From positions 1,116,001-1,180,000 of the forward strand of contig NZ_CP119988.1 of NCBI RefSeq assembly GCF_029338515.1: DNA of 64,000 nt, read 5' to 3'. Below are positions 16,039 to 24,546 of the stretch, piece after piece. The notes beneath the pieces are model-generated. The model saw only the letters and a list, made by a program, of their open reading frames with translations, did no database searches and had not been told where the DNA came from. Both the position numbers and the translations under genes were made by a program. This DNA comes from Haloglomus litoreum. GTDB taxonomy: Archaea > Halobacteriota > Halobacteria > Halobacteriales > Haloarculaceae. Positions within the stretch are counted from its first letter, which is position 1. Each line of letters starts with the position of its first letter.

Positions 16039-16290
16039 CTACCGGTTCCGGTCGATCCACTCACAGAACGCGTCGAAATCGTTCGCCCCTGCGTCGTCGG
16101 CGATGTCGCGGAGCGTCCCGGGTCGGAGTTCGTCGTGCAGCGGAACGGTCACCCGGCGCGTGTCCTCGGGATTCGTCGGATGCTCGTAGACCAGCTGTGC
16201 GTGGTCACCAGCGGTCCGAACGTGGACGAAGTTGCCGACGTTGACCAGCACCTTCACCACGTCGTATCCGGAGAACGTCGACCGCGACAC
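16039..16290 (-). CDS. hicA: HicA-type mRNA interferase toxin
   Basis: An 83-residue protein with the HicA/YcfA double-stranded-RNA-binding-like fold. The N-terminus FSGYDVVKVLVNVGNFVHVR is followed by AGDHAQLVY, where H30 is at the position of the catalytic His. Next comes RRVTVPLHDELRPGTLRDI, the TVP-x-H-x-E-x-x-x-GT-L-R-x-I signature of the family. The HicB-type gene lies 3 bp upstream on the same strand, so the antitoxin is translated first. It is slightly longer than many HicA proteins, with a C-terminal FCEWIDRNR extension. Confidence 0.85.
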   Translation of the reverse strand: MSRSTFSGYDVVKVLVNVGNFVHVRTAGDHAQLVYEHPTNPEDTRRVTVPLHDELRPGTLRDIADDAGANDFDAFCEWIDRNR

Positions 16291-16293
16291 GCG

Positions 16294-16539
16294 TCACTCC
16301 AGCACGTCCGGGAGTTCGCCGCCGGACTCGTTCTGGGCGGGGTCGATGCCCAGTTCGCGTAACTCCTCGTCGGTCGGTTCGTGGCCGATCTCACCGGCAG
16401 CGAGGGCGACGGCCTCGTCGAGGTTGTCGAGTGCCTCCGCCCGCGTCTCGCCCTGTGAGGTCACCTCCGCGTCGAGGTCCCGGGCCGTCCACCAGCCCTC
16501 CTCGTCCTGCGTGAGCCGGATCTGCCGGCCAGTGCTCAT
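16294..16539 (-). CDS. hicB: HicB-type antitoxin
   Basis: An 81-residue protein with the HicB partial RNase H fold: IRLTQDEEGWWTARDLDAEV, then TSQGETRAEALDNLDEAVAL, the signature helix that follows the GxTxxEAL motif. The C-terminus is acidic (DEELRELGIDPAQNESGG). No separate DNA-binding domain is present. I chose the ATG at 16539 (MSTGRQ); the longer reading frame upstream is Arg-rich and non-coding. It is the first gene of the pair with hicA, inside an aromatic biosynthesis neighbourhood. Confidence 0.82.
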   Translation of the reverse strand: MSTGRQIRLTQDEEGWWTARDLDAEVTSQGETRAEALDNLDEAVALAAGEIGHEPTDEELRELGIDPAQNESGGELPDVLE

Positions 16540-16591
16540 GGCTCGTGGTTGGTCGTCATCCCGGAAAACGCTTCGGACGGAACCAGGCCGT

Positions 16592-17458
16592 TCAGTCCGC
16601 CTGCGACGCTTCCGTCCCGGCGCCCGCCAGCGCACCCTCCTTCAGTTCCCGGCCGAGTTCCTCCAGTCGGTCGGCGGTCTCCGCGACCGGCCGGTCCGCC
16701 TCGTGGCCCTCGGCGACGATGTCGACGAGCGCGCTCCCGACGATGACGCCGTCGGCGCCCGCCGCGATGACGTCGCGCGCCTGCTCGAACGAGGAGATGC
16801 CGAAGCCCACGGCGCGTGGGAGGTCGGTGCCCGTCTCCGCGACGCGCGCGAGCGACTCGGCCGTGCGGTCGGAGACGCTCTGGCGGGCACCCGTCACGCC
16901 CAGTCGCGCCTGGATGTAGAGGTAGCCCGAGGCGAGGTCCACGAGTCGCTGGAGCCGCTCCTCGCCCGTCGTCGGCGCCACGATGGAGACGAGATCGCGC
17001 CCGTGCTCGTCGCAGGCCTCGCGCAGCGGGCCGGCCTCCTCGGCCGGCAGGTCGGGCACGACGAAGCCGTCGATGCCCTCTGCGGCGGCGCGCTCGACGA
17101 ACGGTTCGGGCCCCTCGGCCTCGCCGTAGCGGTAGATGAGGTTGTAGTAGGTCATGCAGACCAGCGGCACGTCCACGTCGAGGTCCGAGACGAACTCGAA
17201 GTAGCGCTCGACGGTCATCCCGCCCTCCAGCGACCGGACGACGGCCTGCTGGATGGTCGGCCCCTCGGCGATGGGCTCGGAGAACGGCAGCCCCAGTTCG
17301 ATGCAGTCCGCGCCGGCGCGGGCGAGCGCCTCGACGTACTCGAGGGAGGCCTCGTAGTTCGGGTCGCCCGCGGCGAGGTAGGGGACGAAGGCGGGTTCGC
17401 CGTCGAAGGCCTCGGGGATGCGGCTCTGCCCCGCGCCGCCCATCGGCTCGTCGCTCAT
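16592..17458 (-). CDS. trpA: Tryptophan synthase alpha subunit
   Basis: A 288-residue TIM barrel that splits indole-3-glycerol phosphate to indole and glyceraldehyde 3-phosphate. The catalytic Glu is in [18 protein letters not shown] and the catalytic Asp in [14 protein letters not shown]. The phosphate site is [10 protein letters not shown] and [12 protein letters not shown]. The C-terminal tail is longer than in E. coli TrpA. Its ATG overlaps the trpB stop by four bases (ATGA), so it is the last gene of the trpC-trpB-trpA operon and expression is translationally coupled. Confidence 0.97.
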   Translation of the reverse strand: MSDEPMGGAGQSRIPEAFDGEPAFVPYLAAGDPNYEASLEYVEALARAGADCIELGLPFSEPIAEGPTIQQAVVRSLEGGMTVERYFEFVSDLDVDVPLVCMTYYNLIYRYGEAEGPEPFVERAAAEGIDGFVVPDLPAEEAGPLREACDEHGRDLVSIVAPTTGEERLQRLVDLASGYLYIQARLGVTGARQSVSDRTAESLARVAETGTDLPRAVGFGISSFEQARDVIAAGADGVIVGSALVDIVAEGHEADRPVAETADRLEELGRELKEGALAGAGTEASQAD

Positions 17459-18774
17459 CGCAGGCCCCCGTGCTCGTCGAACACGTCCATCTCCGGGGCG
17501 TTCGGGAGGTCGCGCTTCGCGGTCTCCTCGATGGCCGACTCGAGGTCCTTGTCCCCGCGCCCGGAGACGTTGACGACGACGTACTCCCCGAGTTCCGTGG
17601 GGTCGTCGTGTTCCTCGAGATAGGCCAGCGCGTGGGCGGTCTCCAGGGCCGGGATGATGCCCTCGTCCTGTGAGAGCCGGTGGAACGCCTCCAGCGCCGC
17701 GTCGTCGTCGACGTTCACGGCCTCGACGCGCCCCTCGTCGACGAGGTTCGCGAGTTCGGGCCCGACACCGGCGTAGTCCAGCCCCGAGGAGACGGAGTGG
17801 GACTCCATGATCTGCCCGTCGCCGTCCTGCAGGACCTTCGTCCGGGCGCCGTGGAGCACCCCCTCGGTGCCGGTCGAGAGCGACGCCGAGTTGGGTGCGA
17901 CGCCGCGTGCCTCGTCGACTGCCAGCGAGGAGCCGCCCGCCTCGACGGCGTACAGGTCGACGTCGTCCTCGGCGCCGGGCTCGTTGTTCGCCGGGTCGGT
18001 GCCGGGCAGTCCCCCGGGGTCGACGAACTCCGAGAAGATGCCCATCGTGTTCGAGCCGCCGCCCGCACAGGCGACGACGGCGTCCGGGAGCTGCCCGAAC
18101 GCCTCGACGGACTGGCGCTTCGTCTCTGCACTGATGGGCCGGTGGAAGTCACGGACCATCGACGGGAACGGGTGTGGGCCGACGACACTCCCGATGACGT
18201 AGTGGGTCGTCTCCACCGTCGTCGCCCAGTCGCGCATCGTCTCGTTGATGGCCTCCTTCAGCGTCCCGCGGCCGATGTCCACGGGATTGACCTCGGCGCC
18301 GTTGATGCGCATCCGGAAGACGTTGGGTCGCTGCCGGTTGATGTCGCGCCGGCCCATGTAGATCTCGCAGGGCATATCCAGGTGTGCGGCCGCCATCGCC
18401 GTCGCGGTCCCGTGCTGTCCCGCGCCCGTTTCGGCGACGATGCGCTCCTTGCCCATGTACTTCGCCAGCAGACACTGCCCGAGCGCGTTGTTGAGCTTGT
18501 GTGCGCCGCCGTGGAGCAGGTCCTCGCGCTTTAAGTACACCTCGACGCCGTAGCGCTCGCTCAACTGGTCGGCCCGGCCCAGCGGGGTGGGTCGACCCCC
18601 GAAGTCCCGCAGGCGCTCGCGGAACTCGTCCATGAAGCCGTCCTCGTTCTCGAGGACGTAGCGCTCGTAGGCGTCGGTCAGTTCCTCGATGGCCGGCATC
18701 AGTGCCTCCGGGACGTACTGGCCGCCGTAGCGCCCGAACTTCCCGTCGCCGCCGCGTCGTTGTTGCTCGCTCAT
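17455..18774 (-). CDS. trpB: Tryptophan synthase beta subunit
   Basis: A 439-residue PLP enzyme that condenses indole with serine to tryptophan. [17 protein letters not shown] opens the protein, and the PLP Lys is in [15 protein letters not shown]. The catalytic Glu region is [13 protein letters not shown] and the phosphate-binding loop is [10 protein letters not shown]. The length and GGQYVPE opening match TrpB1, the form that works with TrpA. An acidic insertion (EPGAEDDVD) is a halophilic feature. It overlaps trpC by four bases and trpA by four bases. Confidence 0.97.
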   Translation of the reverse strand: MSEQQRRGGDGKFGRYGGQYVPEALMPAIEELTDAYERYVLENEDGFMDEFRERLRDFGGRPTPLGRADQLSERYGVEVYLKREDLLHGGAHKLNNALGQCLLAKYMGKERIVAETGAGQHGTATAMAAAHLDMPCEIYMGRRDINRQRPNVFRMRINGAEVNPVDIGRGTLKEAINETMRDWATTVETTHYVIGSVVGPHPFPSMVRDFHRPISAETKRQSVEAFGQLPDAVVACAGGGSNTMGIFSEFVDPGGLPGTDPANNEPGAEDDVDLYAVEAGGSSLAVDEARGVAPNSASLSTGTEGVLHGARTKVLQDGDGQIMESHSVSSGLDYAGVGPELANLVDEGRVEAVNVDDDAALEAFHRLSQDEGIIPALETAHALAYLEEHDDPTELGEYVVVNVSGRGDKDLESAIEETAKRDLPNAPEMDVFDEHGGLR

Positions 18775-19559
18775 GATGGATCGGCACCCTCGGCGGGTGT
18801 CGTCAGTCGTGCCGTGTTCGCGCGGACGTCGCCGTCCATGATGGCCGAGCCGACCAGCAGCCCGTCGGCGCCGGCCGCCCGCATCCGCGCGGCGTCCTCG
18901 ACGGTACCGATGCCGCTCTCCGCAATCAGGGTGACGTTTGCCCGCTCGCTCGCCGGCAGCGCGTCCGCGACGCCCTCGAAGGTGGAGAGGTCCACCTCCA
19001 GCGCGGCGAGGTCGCGGTTGTTCACGCCGACGATGTCCGCGCCGGCCGCGAGCGCCCGCTCCAGTTCCTCGGTATCGTGGACCTCGACGAGCACCTGGAA
19101 GCCGCGCTCGCGGGCCGCTTCCAGCATCGGTTCGAGGTCGTCACCGAGGAAGCGCGCGATGAGCAACACGACGTCCGACTCGACCGCATCGAGCTGGGCC
19201 TCGTGCAGCAGGAAGTCCTTCCGGAGGACGGGCACGTCCACGGCCGCGCGGATCCGTTCGAGCGACTCGGTCGACCCGCCGAAGTGCTCGGGCTCGGTGA
19301 GGACCGACAGCGCCGCCGCCCCCCCTTCGACCATCGCCTCGGCCAGCGCCACGGGGTCCTCGCGGCGCTCGCCCTCGGTGGTGGGGGAGGTCGGTTTCAC
19401 CTCCGCGATGACCGGCACGCGCCCGTCTGCCTCGGCGGCGGCGAACGCGTCCGGGAGCGAGCGTGGTTCGACCGACACCCGCTCGTCGCTCCCCCCGCGC
19501 TCGCGGGCCGCCGCCAGGATGGAGCGCACGGCCGGGGCCAGCTCCTCGGTGGTATCCAT
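18771..19559 (-). CDS. trpC: Indole-3-glycerol phosphate synthase
   Basis: A 262-residue TIM barrel. It closes the ring of carboxyphenylamino-deoxyribulose phosphate to indole-3-glycerol phosphate, the substrate of TrpA. The catalytic Lys residues are in [11 protein letters not shown] and [31 protein letters not shown] and LIAESGIG supply the other active-site residues. First gene of the trpCBA operon. A TATA-like element (CTTATGCAC on the minus strand, about 19584-19592) lies near 28 nt before the ATG at 19559, suggesting leaderless mRNA and no room for a leader peptide attenuator. Confidence 0.96.
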   Translation of the reverse strand: MDTTEELAPAVRSILAAARERGGSDERVSVEPRSLPDAFAAAEADGRVPVIAEVKPTSPTTEGERREDPVALAEAMVEGGAAALSVLTEPEHFGGSTESLERIRAAVDVPVLRKDFLLHEAQLDAVESDVVLLIARFLGDDLEPMLEAARERGFQVLVEVHDTEELERALAAGADIVGVNNRDLAALEVDLSTFEGVADALPASERANVTLIAESGIGTVEDAARMRAAGADGLLVGSAIMDGDVRANTARLTTPAEGADPS

Positions 19560-19917
19560 TACTGTACACTGACGGACTCATCTGTGCATAAGGCTTGCGG
19601 GACGCGGTCGCCGTCGGCCCGCCGCCTGTCGGTCCGTCGCGGCGTCCGCCGGCCCACGTATATACGTCCCCACATAGACGGCGACAGTCGTTAGCCGTCG
19701 TTCTCCCATGTCAGTGGTACGAGCGACCCGTCGGCCGCCGGTGGTGAGCGTCGGCGTACGCGAGCCCTGGCACGAGCGGCGTGCGCGCCGATGGTGGGAC
19801 GGTCGACGGGCCGGACGAACAATGCTAGGACGACCAGCCAACGACGGGGACACGGACGGGGCGACCGAACAGCACGACGACAGAACGGACGAACGGCGCG
19901 GCCCTCCGCCGGAGCGG
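19560..19917. other. Divergent promoter region between trpC and the Tat oxidoreductase pair
   Basis: A 358-bp spacer with the trpC promoter at its left end. At 19659-19664 there is a clear TATATA, probably for the rightward transcript, with start near 19688. The reading frame of the next gene stays open back to ATG codons at 19708 and 19822. However, codons before 19918 use A or T at the third position far more often than the gene body, so this stretch may be a long 5' leader rather than coding. Confidence 0.45.
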
Positions 19918-21003
19918 ATGCGGACCGAGCACGCCACCGGGGACGGGACGGACAGCCGCCGGGCACACCCCTCGCGCCGGAGCCAGAGCCGACGCGGGTT
20001 CCTCGGCGGCCTGGCGGGCATGGGAATCGGTGTAGGGACGGTGACGCCCGGGCCCGTCCTCCAGCAGGTCGAGGACCTGCTGACGCAGGTCGAGGAGGAG
20101 GACCTGCCGGACGGCACTACGGACGCGCCGCACGACCCGCACACGGTGGCGACGTTCGACGCCATCATCGACGCGGTTGTGCCGAACACGCAGGACGACC
20201 CCGTCACCGGGGACAAGGTCGGCGAGCCGCTCGACGACATCCACCAGTACGGTGGGCTCGACGCCGACATGACCGGGATGTGCATCGACATCCTCAACGA
20301 CTTCATGTCGCCGGAGGTGTCCCTCCCGAAGGTGGCCAACACGGGCGAGACGGCGCCGCTCTCGCAGGCGCTGGCGGCCATCCTGGACGTGGCGGCGAGC
20401 GAACTCGTCGCCCGCGGCGGGAACGAGGACACGCCGGAACCAGGCCGGTTCGGCCCTGCCGGCGGGCCCTTCGCCAGCCTCTCCCGGAAGGACCGCTTCC
20501 GGGCGCTGTACGACGTCGAGAACCGGGCCAACCAGCTCGGGGACGGCGAAGCACAGGTCAGCGAGACCGTCGGCATCGAGAACGGGCGGTACAGCCGGAC
20601 CGGGAGCTTCGTGGTCGCGCTGGCGGTCGTGTTCCCGCCCATCGTCTACTACAGCGATATGAACGCCTACGACGACTTCATCGACACCGCGCCCAGCGAG
20701 CGCGACTTCGACCCCGCCGAGCACACCAGCGCGCCCGAGGGGGCCGACACGTTGTTCGGCTGGGCACAGACCGGCTACCCCGGTATCACGGAGGGGCACG
20801 ACGCGCTGCTGGGGTACGAACTGGACGAGTCGTTCGAGGCGACCGGCTACGGCAAGCAACGGTCCCGGGGCCCGGGGCCCCGGAACGACTCGGGGGACGA
20901 TGGGCCGGACACGGCGTCCGACGACGCGGACGGCAGTGAGGGACCGTGGGGCGGCCTGCTTCCCGAGACTCCTGCGGACCAGTTCACGGGGGGTGGATTC
21001 TGA
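19918..21003 (+). CDS. Tat-exported gluconate 2-dehydrogenase subunit 3 (gamma)-like protein
   Basis: A 361-residue small-subunit-type protein. A Tat signal (SRRGFLGGLAGMGIG) starts near residue 25 with this start. The mature part has the gluconate dehydrogenase gamma-subunit pattern, HTVATFDAIIDAVVPNTQDD, followed by a helical domain with LSRKDRFRALYDVEN and FPPIVYYSDMNAYDD. The C-terminus is a low-complexity acidic Gly/Asp stretch. This subunit class carries its GMC partner through the Tat pore. The GMC oxidoreductase starts inside this stop codon (TGATG). ATG codons at 19708 and 19822 are possible starts; 19918 was preferred on third-position GC. Confidence 0.75.
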   Translation: MRTEHATGDGTDSRRAHPSRRSQSRRGFLGGLAGMGIGVGTVTPGPVLQQVEDLLTQVEEEDLPDGTTDAPHDPHTVATFDAIIDAVVPNTQDDPVTGDKVGEPLDDIHQYGGLDADMTGMCIDILNDFMSPEVSLPKVANTGETAPLSQALAAILDVAASELVARGGNEDTPEPGRFGPAGGPFASLSRKDRFRALYDVENRANQLGDGEAQVSETVGIENGRYSRTGSFVVALAVVFPPIVYYSDMNAYDDFIDTAPSERDFDPAEHTSAPEGADTLFGWAQTGYPGITEGHDALLGYELDESFEATGYGKQRSRGPGPRNDSGDDGPDTASDDADGSEGPWGGLLPETPADQFTGGGF

Positions 21004-22817
21004 TGAGCACGGACATCAGCAGCGACTTCGACGTCATCGTGGTGGGTGCCGGCGGCGACGGTCCCGCCTGCGCACAGCGACTGGGCGAGCGCGGCCTCGA
21101 CGTGCTGGTGCTCGAGGCCGGCCCCTGGTACGGCAACGAGAAGTGGGAGCGACCTACGGAGAGCGGGGGGACGGCGAAGGTCTCCTCGGACCCGGAGGAC
21201 CTCTCTGGCGAGCTGCTCGACGAGCAGTTCACCACCCGGGAGGCGGAGATGCTGGAGAAGCTCGTCTGGGGGCCGGCCGACATCGAGCGGCCGCTCTGGT
21301 ACCGCGAGCAGCCCGAGGACGGCCTCATCCTGCAGGTCGCCGGCGTCGGCGGCACGACCCTGCACTACACGGGCTGTCATCCCCGGGCGTACCCCGCGGC
21401 ATTCGACGAGAACAGCGTCGCTGCGGGCGGCGAGGGCTGGCTCATCGACTACGAGGACCTCGCCGCCGACGGACCCGTGGGCTCGGACAAATCGTACTAC
21501 CGGACCGTCGAGGACCAGCTCGACGTCTCGCCCGCCCCGACGACGCCGAAGGAGGAGGTGTACTACCAGGGCGCCTCGAACATGGGCTTCGACCTGCTGG
21601 AGGGCCGCGACGTGGAGGGCGAGGGCTACCGGCCACAGCCCAACGCCATCACGCGGCCCGACCAGCAACTCCGGGCCAACGAGGGCCGGAACACGGACGA
21701 CTACAGCGCCGACAGCGTCGATGGCCACACGCTGGTCGGGACCGAGATCCCCGGCAACCCACACCCGCGCGGCGCGGACTACGCGGAGAAGGCCAAGAAG
21801 TCAAGCGCCATCGGCTTCGTCCCCGAGGCACTCGAGACGGGAAACGTCACCATCCGACCGAACGCCTTCGTGACGGAGGTGCTCCCGGAGGGCGGCCCCG
21901 GCAGCATCGAGGCACGTGGGGTCCGCTTCCGGGACACGTGGAGCGGCGACTCGCGCATCGTCGAGGCCGACGCCGTCGTCCTCGCCGCGGGCGCCATCGA
22001 GACGCCCCGGCTGTGGCTGAACTCCCCCCTCCCGCGCAGCGAGTGGGTCGGTCGCGGCCTGACCATCCACTTCGGCGAGGTCATCGTCGGCCAGTTCAGC
22101 AGGGAGGCGCTGAAGGGAGCCATCGGGCAGGAACAACTCGACCCCTGGGCGGGCGAGCAGATCGCCGCACGCTTCGACTGGCCGGGCTACGGCGGCGTCC
22201 AGACGTTCGGTGGCGCCCCCGGTACGACCGCGCTCTCGTCGGTCGCGGGCTCGGCGCAGACGTTCACCAGCGACGTCCTCGAGGATGTGGGCATCGAGGC
22301 CGACCCGGACGAGCCGTGGGACACCCGCGGACGCATCGCCGGCGAGGAGCTGAAGCGGTTCATGGGCGGCTACGACCGGATGCTCTCGCTCCAGATCATG
22401 ACCGACGACGAGCCCCAGAAGCGCAACCGCGTGGAACTGGGTGGGTACGTCGACGAACACGGGGCCGTCCCGAAGGTCACCTACACCCCGAGCGAGGACG
22501 ACATCCGCAAGCGGGACGAGCTGTCGCGCCGCTGCGCGAACATCCTCCGCAGCGCCGTCCCGGATGGGCTGGCCCCCGACGAGCACGTCCACGTCCACCG
22601 GCTCGACGCCGGCCCCAGCGCCATCCACATCCACTCCACGATGCGGATGGGGTTCGTCGCCGACGAGAACTGCGAGGCCTACGACGTGGACCGGCTGTTC
22701 ATCGCCGACCACTCCGTCCTGCCCAACGGGCTGGGCGGCCCGAACCCGACGAACACGGGCCAGGCGCTCGCGATGCGGACGGGTGACCGCATCGCGGACC
22801 TCTACTTCGACGCCTGA
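21003..22817 (+). CDS. GMC family FAD-dependent oxidoreductase
   Basis: A 604-residue flavoprotein that oxidises an alcohol or sugar. The FAD-binding motif FDVIVVGAGGDGPACAQRL is at residues 9-27, followed by VLVLEAG. GVGGTTLHYTG and VVLAAGAIETPRLWL are further GMC signatures. The C-terminal active site includes AIHIHSTMRMG and LPNGLGGPNPTNTGQALA. It has no signal peptide of its own. By analogy with gluconate, fructose and sorbitol dehydrogenases it would be co-exported with the Tat subunit encoded just upstream. No cytochrome c subunit gene is adjacent, so the electron acceptor is unknown; haloarchaeal halocyanins are candidates. Confidence 0.88.
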   Translation: MSTDISSDFDVIVVGAGGDGPACAQRLGERGLDVLVLEAGPWYGNEKWERPTESGGTAKVSSDPEDLSGELLDEQFTTREAEMLEKLVWGPADIERPLWYREQPEDGLILQVAGVGGTTLHYTGCHPRAYPAAFDENSVAAGGEGWLIDYEDLAADGPVGSDKSYYRTVEDQLDVSPAPTTPKEEVYYQGASNMGFDLLEGRDVEGEGYRPQPNAITRPDQQLRANEGRNTDDYSADSVDGHTLVGTEIPGNPHPRGADYAEKAKKSSAIGFVPEALETGNVTIRPNAFVTEVLPEGGPGSIEARGVRFRDTWSGDSRIVEADAVVLAAGAIETPRLWLNSPLPRSEWVGRGLTIHFGEVIVGQFSREALKGAIGQEQLDPWAGEQIAARFDWPGYGGVQTFGGAPGTTALSSVAGSAQTFTSDVLEDVGIEADPDEPWDTRGRIAGEELKRFMGGYDRMLSLQIMTDDEPQKRNRVELGGYVDEHGAVPKVTYTPSEDDIRKRDELSRRCANILRSAVPDGLAPDEHVHVHRLDAGPSAIHIHSTMRMGFVADENCEAYDVDRLFIADHSVLPNGLGGPNPTNTGQALAMRTGDRIADLYFDA

Positions 22818-22938
22818 AGCCCTGCGACGTGTCTCTCCGTCACCCGGGCGACCGATCCCCGTTGCGACCGCTTGCTCATCGCTTCATTACTTCCCAATCT
22901 CGAAATTTCGTTCAAAATGTCGAATTTATCGTGGGAAT

Positions 22939-23109
22939 CGGGTATAGAGGAATCTAATCGGCATGGGGAACTGTGAGTTCCGGTGCTGCCGCGGGTGTGT
23001 GCCGCGGCGGCGGCGCGTGTGCAGCGGGGACCCGAGGTGGGGGACCAGTCGGGCGTGTGTGTTGGCGGTGGGGCTCCTGTGTTGGGGTAGGGAGACTACG
23101 AGGCGTCTG
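22939..23109 (+). other. G-rich intergenic stretch with hairpin; possible non-coding RNA
   Basis: After an AT-rich run, GTATAG (about 22938-22943) could act as a TATA box with start near 22967. Downstream the plus strand is strikingly G-rich and C-poor. It contains a perfect 7-bp hairpin, GCCGCGG-GTGTGTG-CCGCGGC, at 22988-23008. A frame open from 22963 gives a Cys/Arg-rich product running antisense through the next gene, so a protein is unlikely. The RNA reading is speculative. Confidence 0.25.
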
Positions 23110-23364
23110 TCACGCGGGTTCCACGCGCCAGGTGGTCGCGCTCGTGTACGACCACTTCTCGATCTCGAGGTCCGTCGCGGAGTCGCGGAGTTGCACCATC
23201 AGCGCGCCGATCTCCTTCGCGGAGAGGCCGACCTCGTCCGCGATGAACTTGCTCTTGAAGTAGAGCTCGCCGTCCTGGGCGCGCTCGCTGAGGTACGCCT
23301 GGAGGCGCTCGTACTTGCTCTCGGTCTCCGCGTCGTCGGAGGGGGACTGCGTGGTTGCGCTCAT
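23110..23364 (-). CDS. Conserved haloarchaeal helical protein (DUF7123-type)
   Basis: An 84-residue protein. After a 15-residue polar leader comes SKYERLQAYLSERAQDGELY, then FKSKFIADEVGLSAKEIGAL and the C-terminal strand EKWSYTSATTWRV. This resembles a small winged-helix fold and matches a protein that is nearly invariant in haloarchaea (DUF7123 by memory). Function is unknown; DNA binding is plausible. I chose the ATG at 23364: a GAGGTG Shine-Dalgarno-like motif lies 7 nt upstream. A TATA element (CTTTATATGG, minus strand, about 23401-23410) lies 40 nt upstream and overlaps the alternative ATG at 23403, which excludes that start. Confidence 0.8.
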   Translation of the reverse strand: MSATTQSPSDDAETESKYERLQAYLSERAQDGELYFKSKFIADEVGLSAKEIGALMVQLRDSATDLEIEKWSYTSATTWRVEPA

Positions 23365-23669
23365 CTCTGACACCTCATCCCCGCCTTGCGACCACACCTC
23401 CATATAAAGGCGAGTCGCTTGCCGTTGCTTCGGCTCGTTTCGCCCCCCGAATTCCGAAAAGAGTTCGTTTTACCATCTTTTCAGATCGGACGAGACCTTT
23501 TATCGACGCCTCTGAACGCTTCATATCCGAAAAAGTGTGTAGATCAGTTATGTTCTCTCGTGCGTATGAATTCTGGTGAAAATGGCTGGAATTTATGCCC
23601 GACAGGCGGGCCGCGCGCGCCGGGACGGTGCTCTATATGACAACGTTTCGCACGGTTCGGCGGGGCTGC
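23365..23669. other. AT-rich spacer with promoter of the DUF7123-type gene
   Basis: A 305-bp spacer between two minus-strand genes. At 23401-23410 CCATATAAAG (plus strand) provides the TATA box for the gene to the left. From about 23440 to 23600 the sequence is AT-rich for this genome (for example GACCTTTTATCGACG and ATATCCGAAAAAGTG). I found no ORF of haloarchaeal codon use and no tRNA in it. Confidence 0.5.
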
Positions 23670-24455
23670 TCACTCCCGTTCGTGGACCCAGAACGTCTCC
23701 GTCTCGGTGACCTCCTTCTTGAAGATCGGGACCTCCTCTTTCAGGCGGTCGATGCCGTCCTCGACGGTCCGGAACGCCTCCTCGCGGTGGCCGGCGAGGA
23801 CGACCACGAAGACGATGTCCTCGCCGTCCGGGATGACGCCGGTCCGGTGGTGGAGGCGGACCTCGAACACGCCCTCGCGCTCGGCGAGTTCGGCCTCGAG
23901 GCCGCGCATCCGCTTCTCGGCGACCGACTCGTACTTCTCGAACTCCAGGTACTGGGTCCGGTCGTCGTCCGGGTCGTCGCGTGCCCGGACGCGGCCGGTG
24001 AAGGTGGCGATGGCGCCCGACCGGTCGGCGTCGGGGGCGCGCTTCACCTCGGCGACGAGCGATTCCAGCGTCTCGAACGGTTCCGTGTCCTCGATGGCGG
24101 CCACGAGGTCCGCGGTCGGGCCGTCCGGCTCGGCCACCCGGGCGATGACCTCGCCGGGTGGCTCGTCGTCGCCGACGACGACCGTCGGGAGGTCGGCCTC
24201 CGGGAAGCCGACGGCGAGCGCGTGGTCGTGGTCGGGGGCGAGGCGCTCGATGGCGTCCCGCAGGGACGGGGCGGGTCCTGTCGCCTCCCACGTCTCGGCG
24301 CCGAGGCGGTAGGTGGTGTCGGCGCCCTCCGCGCGGGTCATGGCTCCCCCGTCCTCGACGACCTGCCGGACGACACCGACCCGACCCTCAAGCGCGTCGG
24401 CCAGCCGGCCGGCCAGCCGGTCCGCGCCGGGCCCACAGATGGCAACTGCCTGCAT
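23670..24455 (-). CDS. moaE: MobB-like / MoaE fusion, molybdopterin synthase large subunit
   Basis: A 261-residue fusion. Residues 1 to about 120 are MobB-like, opening MQAVAICGPGADRLAGRLAD and including HDHALAVGFPEADLPTVVVG. The nucleotide-binding loop is degenerate (GPGADR in place of a normal P-loop). From about residue 135 it is MoaE: AIATFTGRVRARD, LEFEKYESVAEKRM, VRLHHRTGVIPDGEDIVFV and the catalytic Lys region PIFKKEVTETETFWV. MoaE transfers sulfur from MoaD thiocarboxylate to precursor Z. The ATG at 24455 is the only start giving the MobB opening. Together with two MoeA genes in this window it indicates active Moco use. Confidence 0.9.
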   Translation of the reverse strand: MQAVAICGPGADRLAGRLADALEGRVGVVRQVVEDGGAMTRAEGADTTYRLGAETWEATGPAPSLRDAIERLAPDHDHALAVGFPEADLPTVVVGDDEPPGEVIARVAEPDGPTADLVAAIEDTEPFETLESLVAEVKRAPDADRSGAIATFTGRVRARDDPDDDRTQYLEFEKYESVAEKRMRGLEAELAEREGVFEVRLHHRTGVIPDGEDIVFVVVLAGHREEAFRTVEDGIDRLKEEVPIFKKEVTETETFWVHERE

Positions 24456-24546
24456 ACTCGATGCCAGGGCGGCTGCGGGCTTGTATCCACGGGATAATCG
24501 GACGTTAAGCGGAAGGTTAACCGACCGGCCGGGGGTAGGCCGGGAT

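Noticed and set aside
19708-19917. N-terminal extension of the Tat gamma-like subunit from ATG 19708 or 19822
   Set aside because: Third-position GC is clearly lower than in the gene body and the extra residues are Arg/Trp-rich. The TATATA at 19659-19664 would allow these starts, so the question stays open, but 19918 is preferred.
22963-23370. A Cys/Arg-rich plus-strand frame starting near a TATA-like element
   Set aside because: Its second half is antisense to the well-conserved DUF7123-type gene and its codon use is unlike neighbours; treated as possible RNA instead.
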